The translations under genes and the position numbers were made by a program. Shown piece after piece: positions 8,065-19,304 of a stretch of 64,000 bases of DNA (positions are counted from its first letter, which is position 1; every line of letters starts with the position of its first letter). The stretch is from Novosphingobium sp. (GTDB lineage: Bacteria > Pseudomonadota > Alphaproteobacteria > Sphingomonadales > Sphingomonadaceae). The DNA is taken from positions 186,001-250,000 of the forward strand of contig JADJYM010000016.1 of assembly GCA_016719755.1 (NCBI GenBank), given 5' to 3'. The notes below the pieces were generated by a model, which ran no database searches, was not told the DNA's origin, and worked only from the letters and a program-made list of their open reading frames with translations.

Positions 8065-8739
8065 GTGAGCAATCCGGCGATCCAGGGGGCTGAAGCTGCG
8101 CAGGGCGCCGCGAGCGACTGGCAGGCCGTGCGCGACAGCGCCGCGATCCAGTTCCAGCCCACCCCGCCCCCGCCCGAGGTCCCGCCCGCGCCGCCGCCCG
8201 ACTGGCTGAAAGCGCTGGGCGAGGCGCTGGGCGATATCCTGGGGCCGATCGGCAATGCGCTGGGGCTGTCCGTGCCGGTGCTGCAATGGGCGGTGCTGGG
8301 GATCGCCGTGCTGGCCGTGCTCTATGCCATCTACCGGATCGTGCGCGGCTTTATCGAGCGCCCCCCCCGGATTGCCGTGGAGGAAGAGGCCGGCTGGGCG
8401 CCTGAACGCGGCGAGGCTCTGGCCCTGCTGGACGATGCCGACCGCCTTGCCGCCGAGGGCCGGTTCGACGAGGCGACCCGCCTGCTGCTGCGCCGCTCGG
8501 TCCAGCAGATCGCCAGCGCACGGCCCGATTGGGTCCACCCGGCCAGCACCGCGCGCGAGATTGCCGGAATCGAGGCCCTGCCCGGCGAAGCGCGCCGCGC
8601 CTTCGCGGTGATCGCCGCGCGGGTCGAACGCAGCCTGTTCGCGCTGCTGCCGCTGGGCGCGGATGACTGGCAGGCGGCGCGCGCCGCCTATGCCGCCTTC
8701 GCGCTGCAACGCCTGCCCGCCGAAGGGGCCGGAGCATGA
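8065..8739 (+). CDS. DUF4129 domain membrane protein
   Basis: 224 aa from a GTG start; the N-terminal 70 residues are soluble and proline-rich (PTPPPPEVPPAPPP). One membrane segment at about 70-92 (VPVLQWAVLGIAVLAVLYAIYRIV) is followed by the DUF4129 domain (about 115-215, with ALLDDADRLAAEGRFDEATRLLLRRSVQQI). DUF4129 resembles the C-terminal tail of transglutaminase-like membrane proteins. It heads a cassette with DUF4350, MoxR, DUF58, SpoIIM-like and RDD genes, a linkage common in Alpha- and Gammaproteobacteria. Its stop overlaps the next start (ATGA). The start is not certain. Confidence 0.8.
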   Translation: MSNPAIQGAEAAQGAASDWQAVRDSAAIQFQPTPPPPEVPPAPPPDWLKALGEALGDILGPIGNALGLSVPVLQWAVLGIAVLAVLYAIYRIVRGFIERPPRIAVEEEAGWAPERGEALALLDDADRLAAEGRFDEATRLLLRRSVQQIASARPDWVHPASTAREIAGIEALPGEARRAFAVIAARVERSLFALLPLGADDWQAARAAYAAFALQRLPAEGAGA

Positions 8740-10039
8740 GCGCGCCGCGCGGCGCCCCCTTCTCGCGCGGCGGCACGGTTGCGCTGGTGCTGCTGGGCAG
8801 CCTCGCCTTCCTTGTCCTGCTGTGGTCGATCGGCCGGGGGATGGCCGATGCCGAGCCCAATCCGGCCCAGGCCCATGCATCCGGCAAGGGGCTGACCGGC
8901 TATGCCGCGCTGGCCGCCTACATCGAAAAGCGCGGCTATGCGGTAAGCCGGGTGCAATCACCCGCCGCGCTGAAAGCGCCCGGCCTGCTGGTGCTGACCC
9001 CGCCCGCCTTTGACGGCAAGGCGATCGAGGCCGTGGTCGAGGCGCGTCGCCACACGGGGCCGACACTGGTGATCGCCCCCAAGTGGATCGCGCTGCCCGG
9101 CGAAAAGGATCCCAAGGGCAAGCCGCGCGAGGGCTGGGTCCGTCTGGCTGGCGCGCGCCCGCCTTCGTGGGAGGGCTTCCACGACGAGATCACGGTCGAT
9201 GTCTCGCCCATGCGCAGCGGCGGGCAGCCCGGCTACTGGCAGGGCGCGGGCCTTTCCGGCGCGGTGCCGGTATCGGAACAGGTCCTCTCCGGCAGCGGCG
9301 AAACGCTGGTGCCGCTGGTGGTCGGGGCTTCCGACGGGCGCGTGCTCGCCGCCTATATCGACGACGGCGGCGACTATCCGGCCCTGCGCGACATCGCCGC
9401 CGGCTACGCCCCGGTGCCGGACGAGGACGGGGCCGACTACGAGCTTTACCCGGTCGTCCTGGTGTTCGAGCCGGACCTGCTCAACAATTACGGCTTTGCC
9501 GACAAGGTCAACGCGCAGCTGGCCGAACGCCTGGTGCGGGCGATGATCGACGGAGGGGAAAAGAAGGTCGCCTTCGACCTGACGCTATACGGCTATGCGC
9601 GCTCGCAAAACCTGCTGTCGATGGCCTTCGTGCCGCCGTTCCTGGCCGCGACGCTGTGCCTGATCTTCGCCGCGCTGGTTACCGGCTGGCGTGCCTTCCA
9701 CCGCTTCGGGCCGCCGCTGGCGGCGGGCCGCGCCATCGCGTTCGGCAAGCGCGCGCTGGTGGCCAATGCCGCCGCGCTGATCCGCCGCACCGAGCGCCTG
9801 CACCTGATCGGCGCGCCCTATGCCGATGCCGCACGCGAGCGGCTGGCCAGGGCCCTGGCCCTGCCCGCGCGGCTCGATCCCGTCGCGGTCGAGGCCGCGA
9901 TCGACCGCGCCCTGGCCGCGCGGGTGCCGGGCGCCACACCCTTTTCCGCCGCCGCCGCCGCCTTGCGCGCCGCGCGCCGCCCGCACGATCTGCTGCGCGC
10001 GGCGCGGACCATCCATTCGCTTGAAAGGACCCTGACGAA

Positions 10040-10043
<4 letters not shown>
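8736..10043 (+). CDS. DUF4350 domain membrane protein
   Basis: 435 aa. Transmembrane segment at about 14-35, a DUF4350 domain at roughly 50-260 ([49 protein letters not shown]), and a second membrane segment at about 290-312 ([24 protein letters not shown]). The C-terminal third is a basic, alanine-rich cytoplasmic helix region. The domain is related to glutamine-amidotransferase-like folds but has no known activity. Overlaps both neighbours by four bases, so it is made with them and likely acts in the same membrane complex. Confidence 0.82.
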
Positions 10044-11011
<968 letters not shown>

Positions 11012-11013
11012 CC

Positions 11014-12342
11014 ATGGCCATGCGCGGCACCTTTGTTCCCACGGGGCGCGCCGCGCTGCTGGTCGCGGCCTGCGCGCCCGCCGCGCTGCTGCTGGCCGTG
11101 CTGGTGCCGGGGGCCTGGGCCGCCGCGCCGGCGCTGGGAACCCTGGTGCTGCTGGCGGTGATGATCGACGCCCTGCTGGCCGGCAGCGCGAGCGAGGTGC
11201 GCCTGACCGAACCCGGCGATGTCGAAGTGGGGGCCGAGGCCGAATTTGCCGTGGCCGCGCGGTTCACCGACGGCTGGCAGGGCACGGTCGAGGCCGCGGT
11301 ATCCGCCGATCCGCGCCTGGTTGCCGGGGGCCGCACCGAACAGGCCCTGACCCGCGGCGCCGGGCGCGACTGGCGCGCCGCGATCGGCTTTCGTCCCGTC
11401 CGGCGCGGGACCGGCGCGGTCGATGGGCTGTGGCTGCGCTGGACCGGACCGCTTGGCCTGGGCGCGCGCCAGCTCCACCGGGTGCTGGACCAGCCGGTGC
11501 GGGTCTGGCCCAATCTGGCCGCCGTCCGCTCGCCCGCGCTCCAGACCTTCCTCAAGGACGCGCAGTTCGGGCTGATCGCGCGGCGGATGCGGGGCGAGGG
11601 CACCGTGTTCGAGGCCTTGTCCGAATACCAGCCGGGCATGGACCGCCGCCGGATCGACTGGAAGTCGAGCGCACGCCACGCCCACCTCTACGCCAAGGAG
11701 TTCGAGGCCGAACGCAACAACCAGATCGTCTTCGCCTTCGATTGCGGCCAGTCGATGTGCGAGCCGGTCGAGGGTTTGCCCCGGATCGACCGCGCCGTTT
11801 CCGCCGCGCTCGCCACCGCCTATGTCGCGCTCAAAGGCGGAGACAAGGTGGCGCTGTTCGGCTTTGCCGCCCGGCCCGAACTGTTCACCCCCTTCGTTAC
11901 CGACGCGCGCGAATTTCCGCGCCTGCAGCAAGCGGCGGCCGGGCTGGACTATCACGCGCAGGAGCCAAACTTCACGCTCGCGCTGGCCACGCTTGCCGGG
12001 CGGCTGGCGCGCCGCAGCCTGATCGTGGTCTTCTCCGACTTCACCGATCCGACCAGCGCGGAGCTGATGATCGAATCGATCGGCCGGCTGACCTCGCGCC
12101 ATCTGGTGATCTTCGTCACCCTGCGCGACGAGGAACTGGATTCCATCGCCCAGGCCCCGCCCGAGGATCTCCAGGCGCTGGCCATGGCCACCACCGCCGA
12201 TGCCCTGCTGCGCCAGCGCGCGCTGGTGCTTTCGCGGCTGCGCCAGCTGGGGGTTGACGTGGTCGAGGCGCCCCATGGCCAGATCGGCACCCGGCTGATC
12301 GACCAGTACCTGACGATCAAGCGCAAGGGAGCGATCGGATGA
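11014..12342 (+). CDS. DUF58 / VWA-like protein, MoxR partner
   Basis: 442 aa. Two membrane segments near the N-terminus (about 12-32 and 37-56), then an extracytoplasmic-like beta region, then the DUF58 signature SEYQPGMDRRRIDWKSSARH at about 206-225. A VWA-like fold follows, with a degenerate MIDAS (FAFDCGQSM in place of DxSxS) and VVFSDFTDPTS. DUF58 proteins are the usual MoxR substrates. Located two bases after moxR and overlapping the SpoIIM-like gene by four bases. Confidence 0.9.
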   Translation: MAMRGTFVPTGRAALLVAACAPAALLLAVLVPGAWAAAPALGTLVLLAVMIDALLAGSASEVRLTEPGDVEVGAEAEFAVAARFTDGWQGTVEAAVSADPRLVAGGRTEQALTRGAGRDWRAAIGFRPVRRGTGAVDGLWLRWTGPLGLGARQLHRVLDQPVRVWPNLAAVRSPALQTFLKDAQFGLIARRMRGEGTVFEALSEYQPGMDRRRIDWKSSARHAHLYAKEFEAERNNQIVFAFDCGQSMCEPVEGLPRIDRAVSAALATAYVALKGGDKVALFGFAARPELFTPFVTDAREFPRLQQAAAGLDYHAQEPNFTLALATLAGRLARRSLIVVFSDFTDPTSAELMIESIGRLTSRHLVIFVTLRDEELDSIAQAPPEDLQALAMATTADALLRQRALVLSRLRQLGVDVVEAPHGQIGTRLIDQYLTIKRKGAIG

Positions 12343-13391
12343 CCGCCACGCCTGCCCCGCCCCGCCCAACCGGCCAGGCCGCGATCGAGGCCGCCGCGCT
12401 GCGGTCCGACCGCTTCCGCCAGGACCGCGAGGCTGACTGGCAGCGGCTGGAAGAGATCGTCACGCGGATGGAGCGTGGCCGCCTGCGCAAGCTGTCGGAC
12501 GAGGACATTGTCGCCCTGCCGGTGCTGTACCGCACGGTTGCCTCCAGCCTGTCGGTCGCGCGGGAAACCTCGCTCGATGCCGCGACTCTGGCCTATCTCG
12601 AAGGGCTGGTGCAGCGCGCCTGGTATCTGGTCTATGGCCCGCGCGTGACGCTGTGGGGCTGGCTGGCGCGGTTCTTCGGCGGCGAATGGAGCCGCGCGGT
12701 CCGTTCGATCTGGCCCGAACTGCTGGTCGCCTTCGCGCTGATGGCGGCGGGCACCGTGGTCGGCTGGCAGCTTTGCGCCGCCGATCCGGACTGGTACTAT
12801 TCGCTGGTTCCCGGCGGCTTTCAGGACGAGCGGGTGCCCGGCGCCAGCCGCGAAGTGCTGTCCTCCACGATCTTCGGCAATGCCGATCAGGATGGCAAAT
12901 CGGTCTTCGCCGCATCGCTGTTCAGCCACAACGCCGGGGTGGCGATCCTGTGCTTTGCGCTGGGCTTTGCCTTCGGCGTGCCGCCGCTGCTGCTGCTGAT
13001 CCAGAATACCGGCACGCTGGGGGCGATGCTGTGGCTGTTCGACGGGCAGGGCCTGCTTATCGATTTCATCGGCTGGCTTTCGATCCACGGCACGACCGAA
13101 CTGCTGGCGATCCTGCTGGCGGGCGGGGCCGGACTGCACGTCGGGCGGTCGATGGCTTTTCCGGGGGACCTCACCGTGGTCGAGGCCGCCGCCCGCGCCG
13201 GGCAGCGCGCCGCCGTGGTCATGGCCGGCGTGGTGTTCATGCTGGTGATCGCGGGGATGCTGGAAGGGCTGGGGCGCCAGCTGATCGACAACACGCAGGG
13301 CCGCTTCATGATCGGCGGGTCGATGCTGGCGATCTGGCTGTCCTACTTCTTCGCCTTCCGCCGCGCACCCCTGGGGAGCGACGCGCTGTGA
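12339..13391 (+). CDS. SpoIIM-like (stage II sporulation protein M family) membrane protein
   Basis: 350 aa. N-terminal soluble part (1-125), then about six membrane segments with the family's conserved SLFSHNAGVAILCFALGFAFG block and FIGWLSIHGTTELLAILLAGGAG. In sporulating Firmicutes SpoIIM takes part in septal peptidoglycan degradation; in non-sporulating Proteobacteria the homologue is found in MoxR/DUF58 clusters and its role is unknown. ATGA overlaps join it to both neighbours. Confidence 0.9.
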   Translation: MTATPAPPRPTGQAAIEAAALRSDRFRQDREADWQRLEEIVTRMERGRLRKLSDEDIVALPVLYRTVASSLSVARETSLDAATLAYLEGLVQRAWYLVYGPRVTLWGWLARFFGGEWSRAVRSIWPELLVAFALMAAGTVVGWQLCAADPDWYYSLVPGGFQDERVPGASREVLSSTIFGNADQDGKSVFAASLFSHNAGVAILCFALGFAFGVPPLLLLIQNTGTLGAMLWLFDGQGLLIDFIGWLSIHGTTELLAILLAGGAGLHVGRSMAFPGDLTVVEAAARAGQRAAVVMAGVVFMLVIAGMLEGLGRQLIDNTQGRFMIGGSMLAIWLSYFFAFRRAPLGSDAL

Positions 13392-14308
13392 ACGCCCGCG
13401 CGATCCAGGCCAAGGCAGGCCGCCAGCGGATGCAGGTGACGCCCGAAGGCATCGCGCTGCCCGCCGTGCTGGCCAGCCGGGGCACCCGCTTTGGCGCGCT
13501 GCTGATCGACCTGGTCATCATGGGCGTGGCGATGGGCGTCACCTCGCTGGTGCTGCTGCTTGCCGCGGCGGGGCTCAACACCGCGACGGGCGGCAGGATC
13601 GACAATCCCGATGCGGAGCTGAAGTCGGCGCTGGAATTCGTGATCATCCTGTGGATCGCGGCGATGTTCCTGTTCCGCTATGGCTATTTCCTGTTCTTCG
13701 AACTGGGCCCGCGCGGGGCGACGCCGGGCAAGCGGATGACCGGCATCCGCATCGCCGCGCGCGATGGCGGGCGGCTGAGCGCGGAAATGGTGCTGGCCCG
13801 CAACCTGCTGCGCGACATCGAACTGTTCATGCCGATCGGCCTGGTGTTTTCCGCCGGGGAGACCGACGGCGTCACCTGGCTGGCGGCGATGGGCTGGTTC
13901 ATGATCTTCGCGCTGTTCCCGTTCTTCAACAAGGACCGCCTGCGCGCGGGCGACCTGATCGCCGGGACCTGGGTGGTCGAGGCGCCGCGCCGCAGGCTGG
14001 AAGCCGTGCTTTCCACCACGGCCACCGCGCGCGCCGGCACCAGCGCCGCAACCGGTGCGGCCTATCGCTTCGGCGATGCCGAACTGTCGGTCTATGGCGA
14101 ATACGAACTGCAAACGCTGGAGCGCGTGCTGCGCGAGAACCGGCGCGAGGCGCTGGTTTCGGTGCACGAGGCGATCTGCCGCAAGATCGGCTGGAACCCC
14201 GGCGCGGGTGACGAGCGCGCCTTTCTGGAGGCCTATTACACCCAGCTGCGCGCGCGGCTGGAGGCGGGCATGCGGATGGGCAAGCGCAAGGCCGACAAGT
14301 TCACCTGA
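13388..14308 (+). CDS. RDD family membrane protein
   Basis: 306 aa from a GTG overlapping the SpoIIM-like stop. The RDD domain (about 20-200) shows RGTRFGALLIDLVIMGV, a middle helix pair, TPGKRMTGIRIAARDGGRLS and FNKDRLRAGDLIAGTWVVE, with three to four membrane segments. A 100-residue C-terminal extension (AYRFGDAELSVYGEYELQTLERVLREN onward) appears specific to the MoxR-linked members. Last gene of the cassette; a strong hairpin follows at 14335. Confidence 0.9.
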   Translation: MNARAIQAKAGRQRMQVTPEGIALPAVLASRGTRFGALLIDLVIMGVAMGVTSLVLLLAAAGLNTATGGRIDNPDAELKSALEFVIILWIAAMFLFRYGYFLFFELGPRGATPGKRMTGIRIAARDGGRLSAEMVLARNLLRDIELFMPIGLVFSAGETDGVTWLAAMGWFMIFALFPFFNKDRLRAGDLIAGTWVVEAPRRRLEAVLSTTATARAGTSAATGAAYRFGDAELSVYGEYELQTLERVLRENRREALVSVHEAICRKIGWNPGAGDERAFLEAYYTQLRARLEAGMRMGKRKADKFT

Positions 14309-14334
14309 TCCGGCTGCGGCCAATCCGCAGTGAA

Positions 14335-14363
14335 TCGCCCCTCCCCGCTGGGGGGAGGGGCGA
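14335..14363. terminator. Bidirectional terminator hairpin
   Basis: TCGCCCCTCCCC (14335-14346), loop GCTGG, GGGGAGGGGCGA (14352-14363) form a perfect 12-bp stem. It sits between the ends of the RDD gene (plus) and the small secreted protein (minus), so it may terminate both. Same sequence family as the hairpins at 351, 422, 47985 and 49243. Confidence 0.65.
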
Positions 14364-14382
14364 TCCGGAACCTGCTGGACCG

Positions 14383-14835
14383 TTACGGCTTCTTCCAGAC
14401 CATGGCGCGCAGCAACTGGCTGCCCAGCTGGCGGCGATACTTCGAACGCTCGGCCGATCCGGCCTGCATTGCCGCCGTGGTCGACTGCATGTGGGCGAAA
14501 TAGGCATCGTCGCGCTTCTTTTCCTCGGCCTTGTCGGCAAAGCGCGGGAAGCGGGTGACCAGGTAGTAATCAGGCTCGCCCGGGCGCTTGTTCTGGTTGA
14601 CGAGGATCTCGTAACCGGAAATCCAGCCCTGCGCCTTGGCGAAGTCCTGCCCCTTGCGCCACAATCCGGCGAGGTGGTTCATATATTGCAGGTCGGCCCC
14701 GTCATCGACCGAGATCATCGACACTTCCACGTAATCGCCGCTTTCGACCGGCCAGGGATCGTCGGCCAGAACCGGGGCGGCGAAGGCAAGCGTCAGCGAT
14801 GCGGCCGCAATGGCCGCGTAGCGAATGGCTTTCAT
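14383..14835 (-). CDS. Secreted hypothetical protein
   Basis: 150 aa. Start at 14835 follows AGGAGG with six-base spacing; an ATG two codons earlier touches the AGGAGG. A signal peptide (MKAIRYAAIAAASLTLAFAAPVLA, cut before DDPWP) sends it to the periplasm. The mature part has YVEVSMISVDDGADLQYMNHL, GWISGYEIL and PDYYLVTRFPRFADKAEE, a pattern like an NIPSNAP/dimeric-barrel type of small protein. No catalytic motif. I do not recognise a named family. Confidence 0.75.
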   Translation of the reverse strand: MKAIRYAAIAAASLTLAFAAPVLADDPWPVESGDYVEVSMISVDDGADLQYMNHLAGLWRKGQDFAKAQGWISGYEILVNQNKRPGEPDYYLVTRFPRFADKAEEKKRDDAYFAHMQSTTAAMQAGSAERSKYRRQLGSQLLRAMVWKKP

Positions 14836-14977
14836 GGTCATCCTCCTGTTGGAGCGCGCCCCACGCGTAATTGCGCGGAGTTCGCGCCCATTCTCCCCCT
14901 GGAGTCGGGCGACCCGAACCAAATCCGGCACCAAGTGCAGGGGAAGCTAAGCCCGCGCCCGGTTTGAGTCAAACGGC

Positions 14978-15982
14978 CTATTCGCCCCGGAAAATCGCCA
15001 CTTGCCGCAAGCCCGCACTGGTCGCGCGGGCGCGGTACATGCCGGGGGTGTTCTGCGCGAACACCGCCTCGCCGCGCGGGGTCACCACGATCACGCCGCC
15101 ATCGCCGCCCAGCGCGCCAACCTCCGCGATCACCGCGTCAGCCGCTTTCTGCGCGCTTTCCTTGCGCAGCCGCAGCCGGGCGCAGATCTCGTGCGCCACC
15201 CCGGCGCGAATGAAATATTCGCCCGATCCCGTGGCGCTGACCGCGCAGGCGCGGTCATCGGCATAGGTGCCCGCGCCGATCACCGGGGCATCGCCGATCC
15301 GGCCCCAGCGCTTGCCGGTCATCCCCCCGGTCGAGGTTGCCGCCGCGACATGGCCCGAGACGTCGAGCGCCACTGCCCCCACCGTGCCGAACTTGCGGTC
15401 CACGTCGATGGCGGAAAGCTGCTTCGCCTTCATCTCGTCCAGCTGGCGACGGCGTTCGGGCGTGGCGAACCAGGCCGGATCGGCCTGTTCCAGCCCCTTC
15501 TCGCGCGAGAACTGGTCCGCGCCCGCACCGCTCAGGAACACGTGGCGGCCATCGGCCATTACCGCGCGGGCCAGCCGCACCGGGTTGCGGGTGCGCGTTA
15601 CCCCCGTCACCGCCCCGGCGGCGCGGGTGCGCCCGTCCATGATCGCCGCGTCAAGCTCGTTCGCCCCGTCCCAGGCGAACACCGCGCCGCGCCCGGCATT
15701 GAAGCGGGGATCGTCCTCCATCATCACCACCGCCGCCTCGACCGCGTCCATCGCGCTGCCGCCGCGTTCCAGCACCGCCGTGCCCGCCGCCAGCGCGCGA
15801 TCCAGCGCGGCGCGGTATTCGGCCTCCTTCTCGCTGGTCATCGCCTCGCGGCTCATCGTCCCGGCGCCGCCGTGGATCGCCAGCGACCAGCGCGGCTTGG
15901 CAGGCCCGGCCTGAGCGGCGGTGCCCAGTCCGAGGGCGGCGGCAAAAGTGGCGGCGAGTGCGAGCGCGGTGCTTGTCTTCAT
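14978..15982 (-). CDS. Isoaspartyl peptidase / type 2 L-asparaginase (Ntn-hydrolase)
   Basis: 334 aa with an N-terminal signal peptide ([21 protein letters not shown]). Family blocks are [36 protein letters not shown] and the autocleavage site before the catalytic threonine in [11 protein letters not shown], followed by [28 protein letters not shown]. The precursor self-cleaves there into two subunits and releases beta-aspartyl residues or asparagine-derived amides; the signal peptide puts it in the periplasm. It is divergent from the GNAT gene, with 42 bp between them. Confidence 0.93.
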   Translation of the reverse strand: MKTSTALALAATFAAALGLGTAAQAGPAKPRWSLAIHGGAGTMSREAMTSEKEAEYRAALDRALAAGTAVLERGGSAMDAVEAAVVMMEDDPRFNAGRGAVFAWDGANELDAAIMDGRTRAAGAVTGVTRTRNPVRLARAVMADGRHVFLSGAGADQFSREKGLEQADPAWFATPERRRQLDEMKAKQLSAIDVDRKFGTVGAVALDVSGHVAAATSTGGMTGKRWGRIGDAPVIGAGTYADDRACAVSATGSGEYFIRAGVAHEICARLRLRKESAQKAADAVIAEVGALGGDGGVIVVTPRGEAVFAQNTPGMYRARATSAGLRQVAIFRGE

Positions 15983-16024
15983 GGGCGCTGCATAGCAGAA
16001 GCCCTCGCATCGAAGCCACCGGTC

Positions 16025-16564
16025 ATGACGGGAGCCCCCCCTGTGAGCCAGCCGACCCTGCGCGCCGCGACGGCGGCGGACGTTCCCGCCCTGTCGCGCC
16101 TTGCCATCGCCGCCTTCGTCGCCAAGTTCGGCGATCTCTACCGGCCGGAAGACCTCGCGGCGTTCCTTGCCGAGGCGCTGGAGGAACCGGCGATTGCCGC
16201 CGAACTGGCGAGCCCGGTGCGGCTTTACCGCCTGGCCGAAGCGCAGGGGCACCTGCTGGGCTATTGCAAGCTGGGCCTGACCTGCGGCTTTCCCGAACAC
16301 GCCCGGGGCAGCCGGGTGATGGAGCTCAAGCAGCTCTACACCGCGCCGCAAGCGACCGGACAGGGCGTGGGCAGCGCGCTGATGGACTGGGCCATGGCCG
16401 AGTTCGCCGCGCGCGGCGCCGACGAGGTGCAACTGTCGGTCTATGCCGAAAACCACGGCGCGCACCGCTTTTACCGCCGTTACGGGTTCGACAAGGTGGC
16501 GGACATTACCTTTCGGGTAGGCGAGCAGCTCGATCCCGAATTCCTGTTCGCGCGGATGTTCTAA
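16025..16564 (+). CDS. GNAT family N-acetyltransferase
   Basis: 179 aa. Starts [21 protein letters not shown], and has the acetyl-CoA loop [22 protein letters not shown] plus the C-terminal [17 protein letters not shown] typical of RimI-like GNAT domains. The donor is acetyl-CoA; the acceptor is unknown. An in-frame GTG six codons later is an alternative start. Its end overlaps the lipase gene end by four bases (convergent). Confidence 0.85.
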   Translation: MTGAPPVSQPTLRAATAADVPALSRLAIAAFVAKFGDLYRPEDLAAFLAEALEEPAIAAELASPVRLYRLAEAQGHLLGYCKLGLTCGFPEHARGSRVMELKQLYTAPQATGQGVGSALMDWAMAEFAARGADEVQLSVYAENHGAHRFYRRYGFDKVADITFRVGEQLDPEFLFARMF

Positions 16565-17409
16565 CCCTCGCGCAGGCCCAGCACGGCCGAGATGTAGTTC
16601 ACTGGCGCATGGTCGGCCAGGCTGCGCAGCAGGACGGTGCCCGGCCGCCAGGCATGGCGGCGCAGGTAGCCCAGCGATCCGGCGCGGCGGTCGGCGGTTA
16701 TCAGGGACTCAGCGGGCGCGACGTGGAGGCGGCCATGCCGGTCGGCATAGTGCAGCGTCCCGACATGGGCATAGACCGGCTCTGGCGGGATCCGCGCGAT
16801 CAGATCGCAGCAATTGGCATAGCGCCGCGCCGGACGGCCCGCGAAGCGCGCGGCAAAGGCCCGGTCGCCCACTCGCGGCGAGCCGAACGTGACCAGTTCC
16901 GCCCGCTCGTCCCCGGCCGCCAGCAGAGTCGCCAGCGCCCCGCCAAGGCTGTGGCCCGTCGCGACGATCCGGGCGGGCGCCATGTCCGCAAGCCAGCGTG
17001 CGACCTGTTCGGCCAGTGCGCCTGCGCCGCCGCCCAGCCAGGCCCGGGCAAACCCGGCATGGACCCGCCCCCCGCCCGGCCATTCACGCGGCCAGGCGCG
17101 GGCATCGGTGGCCAGGTCCTTCAGCGAATCGGGCTGGGTGCCGCGAAACGCCAGCCAGGCCGTTCCCGCACCGTCCAGCGCGGCAAAGCCCTGGCTGCCC
17201 ACCTGCGGATCGTGCAGCAGCCCCGCCCCGGTCAGCCCCAGCGCGGCCAGCGCGGCCAGCAGCGGCGCGGGATCGTCCTCGAAGCGCAGATAGGCCAGCC
17301 GCGCCAGCTCCGCCGCCAGCCCGTCGCTGCCGGGCGCCAGCAGCGCGGGATCGAGCGGGGGCAGACGCTCCGGGTGAAACAGCGCCAGACGGGTGGGATC
17401 GTAATGCAC
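16561..17409 (-). CDS. Lipase family (class 3) alpha/beta hydrolase
   Basis: 282 aa from a GTG at 17409 (HYDPTRLAL); a TTG 12 codons earlier is possible but would approach ispG's promoter. Motifs: [12 protein letters not shown] (oxyanion region), [10 protein letters not shown], nucleophile elbow [14 protein letters not shown], then [15 protein letters not shown] and, near the end, a histidine in [13 protein letters not shown]. This is the Lipase_3 layout (Ser-Asp-His). There is no signal peptide, so it would stay in the cytoplasm unless exported otherwise. Confidence 0.87.
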   Translation of the reverse strand: MHYDPTRLALFHPERLPPLDPALLAPGSDGLAAELARLAYLRFEDDPAPLLAALAALGLTGAGLLHDPQVGSQGFAALDGAGTAWLAFRGTQPDSLKDLATDARAWPREWPGGGRVHAGFARAWLGGGAGALAEQVARWLADMAPARIVATGHSLGGALATLLAAGDERAELVTFGSPRVGDRAFAARFAGRPARRYANCCDLIARIPPEPVYAHVGTLHYADRHGRLHVAPAESLITADRRAGSLGYLRRHAWRPGTVLLRSLADHAPVNYISAVLGLREG

Positions 17410-17466
17410 GAAAGGACCTATCCCGCCTCGATTGCGGCATGGCAAGCCAGGCCCTATAAGCGGCCC

Positions 17467-18588
17467 ATGTCATCGATCAGACCCTGGCGCGACATCCAGC
17501 GCCGCAAGAGCCGCCAGATCATGGTTGGCAGCGTCCCCGTTGGCGGCGATGCGCCGATCACGGTCCAGACCATGACCAACACGCTGACCAGCGATGCGGT
17601 GGCGACGATCGACCAGATCCGCCGCTGCGAGGAGGCCGGGGCTGACCTGATTCGCGTCTCCTGCCCGGACGAGGCGAGCACGGCGGCGTTCCGCCAGATC
17701 GCCCGCGCGGCGCGGGTGCCGCTGATCGCGGACATCCATTTCCACTACAAGCGCGCGCTGGAAGCGGCGGACGCGGGCGCGGCCTGCCTGCGGATCAACC
17801 CCGGCAACATCGGTTCGGGCGAGCGCGTGGCCGAAGTGGTCCGCGCCGCCAAGGCCAACGGCTGCGCGATCCGCATCGGCGTCAACGCCGGCAGCCTCGA
17901 AAAGGACCTGCTGGAAAAGTACGGCGAACCATGCCCCGAGGCGCTGGTGGAAAGCGCGCTCGATCATATCAAGCTGCTGCAGGATCACGATTTCCACGAA
18001 TACAAGGTGGCGGTGAAGGCCAGCGACGTGTTCCTGGCGGTCGCCGCCTACAGCGCCCTGGCCGATGCGGTCGATTGCCCGCTGCACCTGGGCATTACCG
18101 AAGCGGGCGGGCTGATCGGCGGCACGGTGAAAAGCGCGATCGGCATCGGCAACCTGCTGTGGGCCGGGATCGGCGACACGATCCGCGTCTCGCTGTCGGC
18201 CGAACCGGAAGAGGAAGTGCGCGTCGGGTTCGAAATCCTGAAGGGTCTGGGCCTGCGCACCCGGGGCGTGCGGATCGTATCCTGCCCGTCCTGCGCGCGG
18301 CAGGGCTTTGACGTGATCCGCACGGTCGAGGCGCTGGAAGCCCGCCTTTCGCACATCAAGACACCGATGAGCCTGTCGGTGCTGGGCTGCGTCGTCAACG
18401 GCCCGGGCGAGGCGCGCGAGACCGATATCGGCATTACCGGCGGCGGCAACGGCAAGCACATGGTCTACCTTTCCGGGGTTACCGACCACCACGTGCAGAG
18501 CGAGGCCATGCTCGACCACGTCGTCGCGCTGGTCGAGGCCAAGGCGGCGGAGATCGAGGCCGCGCAGGCCGAACCGGTCGCGGGGTGA
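17467..18588 (+). CDS. ispG: (E)-4-hydroxy-3-methylbut-2-enyl-diphosphate synthase
   Basis: 373 aa. TIM-barrel IspG/GcpE of the short bacterial type: [15 protein letters not shown] at the N-terminus, then the [4Fe-4S] domain with [11 protein letters not shown] and [19 protein letters not shown], supplying three cysteines and a glutamate. It makes HMBPP from MEcPP in the MEP isoprenoid pathway, upstream of the carotenoids made by crtI/crtY. It overlaps the next membrane-protein gene by four bases. Confidence 0.96.
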   Translation: MSSIRPWRDIQRRKSRQIMVGSVPVGGDAPITVQTMTNTLTSDAVATIDQIRRCEEAGADLIRVSCPDEASTAAFRQIARAARVPLIADIHFHYKRALEAADAGAACLRINPGNIGSGERVAEVVRAAKANGCAIRIGVNAGSLEKDLLEKYGEPCPEALVESALDHIKLLQDHDFHEYKVAVKASDVFLAVAAYSALADAVDCPLHLGITEAGGLIGGTVKSAIGIGNLLWAGIGDTIRVSLSAEPEEEVRVGFEILKGLGLRTRGVRIVSCPSCARQGFDVIRTVEALEARLSHIKTPMSLSVLGCVVNGPGEARETDIGITGGGNGKHMVYLSGVTDHHVQSEAMLDHVVALVEAKAAEIEAAQAEPVAG

Positions 18589-19280
18589 ACCCCGCGCTGG
18601 CCCTGCTGCGGGCCACCCTGCTGGACAGCCTGAACCTGTGGCGCAGCGCGCCATGGCTGATCCTGCCGGCGGTGGTGGCCGAACTGCTCCAGCACCGCGC
18701 CGAAGTGAAGCTTGGCATGTTCGCCAGCCATCAGGCCTTCGCCATGCTCGCCATGGCGCCGGAACGCTGGTGGTGGGGCGGCTGGAAACTTGCCGCGATC
18801 CTGTTTGCCATGCTGGCCGGACTGTGGCTGTGGTGCCGACGCGATGGCGGGCAGGTGCTGTGGCCCCGGCTTGGCCTGGCTGTGCTGCTGAACGCGCTGG
18901 CGATGGTCCCCGGCCTGCTGATCGAGGGCCGGGTCGATCCGGTGACTGGCATGGCCGGATCACTGGTGATCAATCTGATCGCCCTGCCGCTGCTGCCCTT
19001 CACCGTGGGCGCCCTGGCCGGGGATGCGGACATGACCCTGCGCGCGGCCTGGACGCGCGGCTGGTGGCCGGCGCTGCGCATGGCCCTGCTGCTGGCGGCG
19101 GGTTACCTGCCGCTCCAGGCGCTGCATCTTGCCAACCACACTCTCGCGATGGGTCAGGACGCGGCGCCGCTGTGGACCGTGCTGGCCTGGGATTCGCTGG
19201 TGGTGGGCATGATGGCCGCCTGGCTGGCAACCGCGCTGCACCACGGCTATCGCGGCGCGGCAGCGTTTGCAAAGCGGTAA
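18585..19280 (+). CDS. Integral membrane hypothetical protein
   Basis: 231 aa, very hydrophobic, GTG start in the overlap with ispG. Five or six membrane segments (about 20-38, 65-85, 95-115, 120-145, 165-185, 200-222). Tryptophan-rich loops ([17 protein letters not shown]). No catalytic motif and no family I can name. Coupled translation with ispG suggests constitutive expression, possibly related to membrane lipids. Confidence 0.7.
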   Translation: MNPALALLRATLLDSLNLWRSAPWLILPAVVAELLQHRAEVKLGMFASHQAFAMLAMAPERWWWGGWKLAAILFAMLAGLWLWCRRDGGQVLWPRLGLAVLLNALAMVPGLLIEGRVDPVTGMAGSLVINLIALPLLPFTVGALAGDADMTLRAAWTRGWWPALRMALLLAAGYLPLQALHLANHTLAMGQDAAPLWTVLAWDSLVVGMMAAWLATALHHGYRGAAAFAKR

Positions 19281-19304
19281 GACCTTTGCCTTACAAGGCC
19301 TTGC

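Noticed and set aside
14962-14974. GTTTGA-G-TCAAAC palindrome in the gap after the asparaginase gene.
   Set aside because: It lies downstream of the asparaginase stop and about 130 bp ahead of the small secreted gene; could be a stop or operator, but with one copy only and no consensus match I cannot support it.
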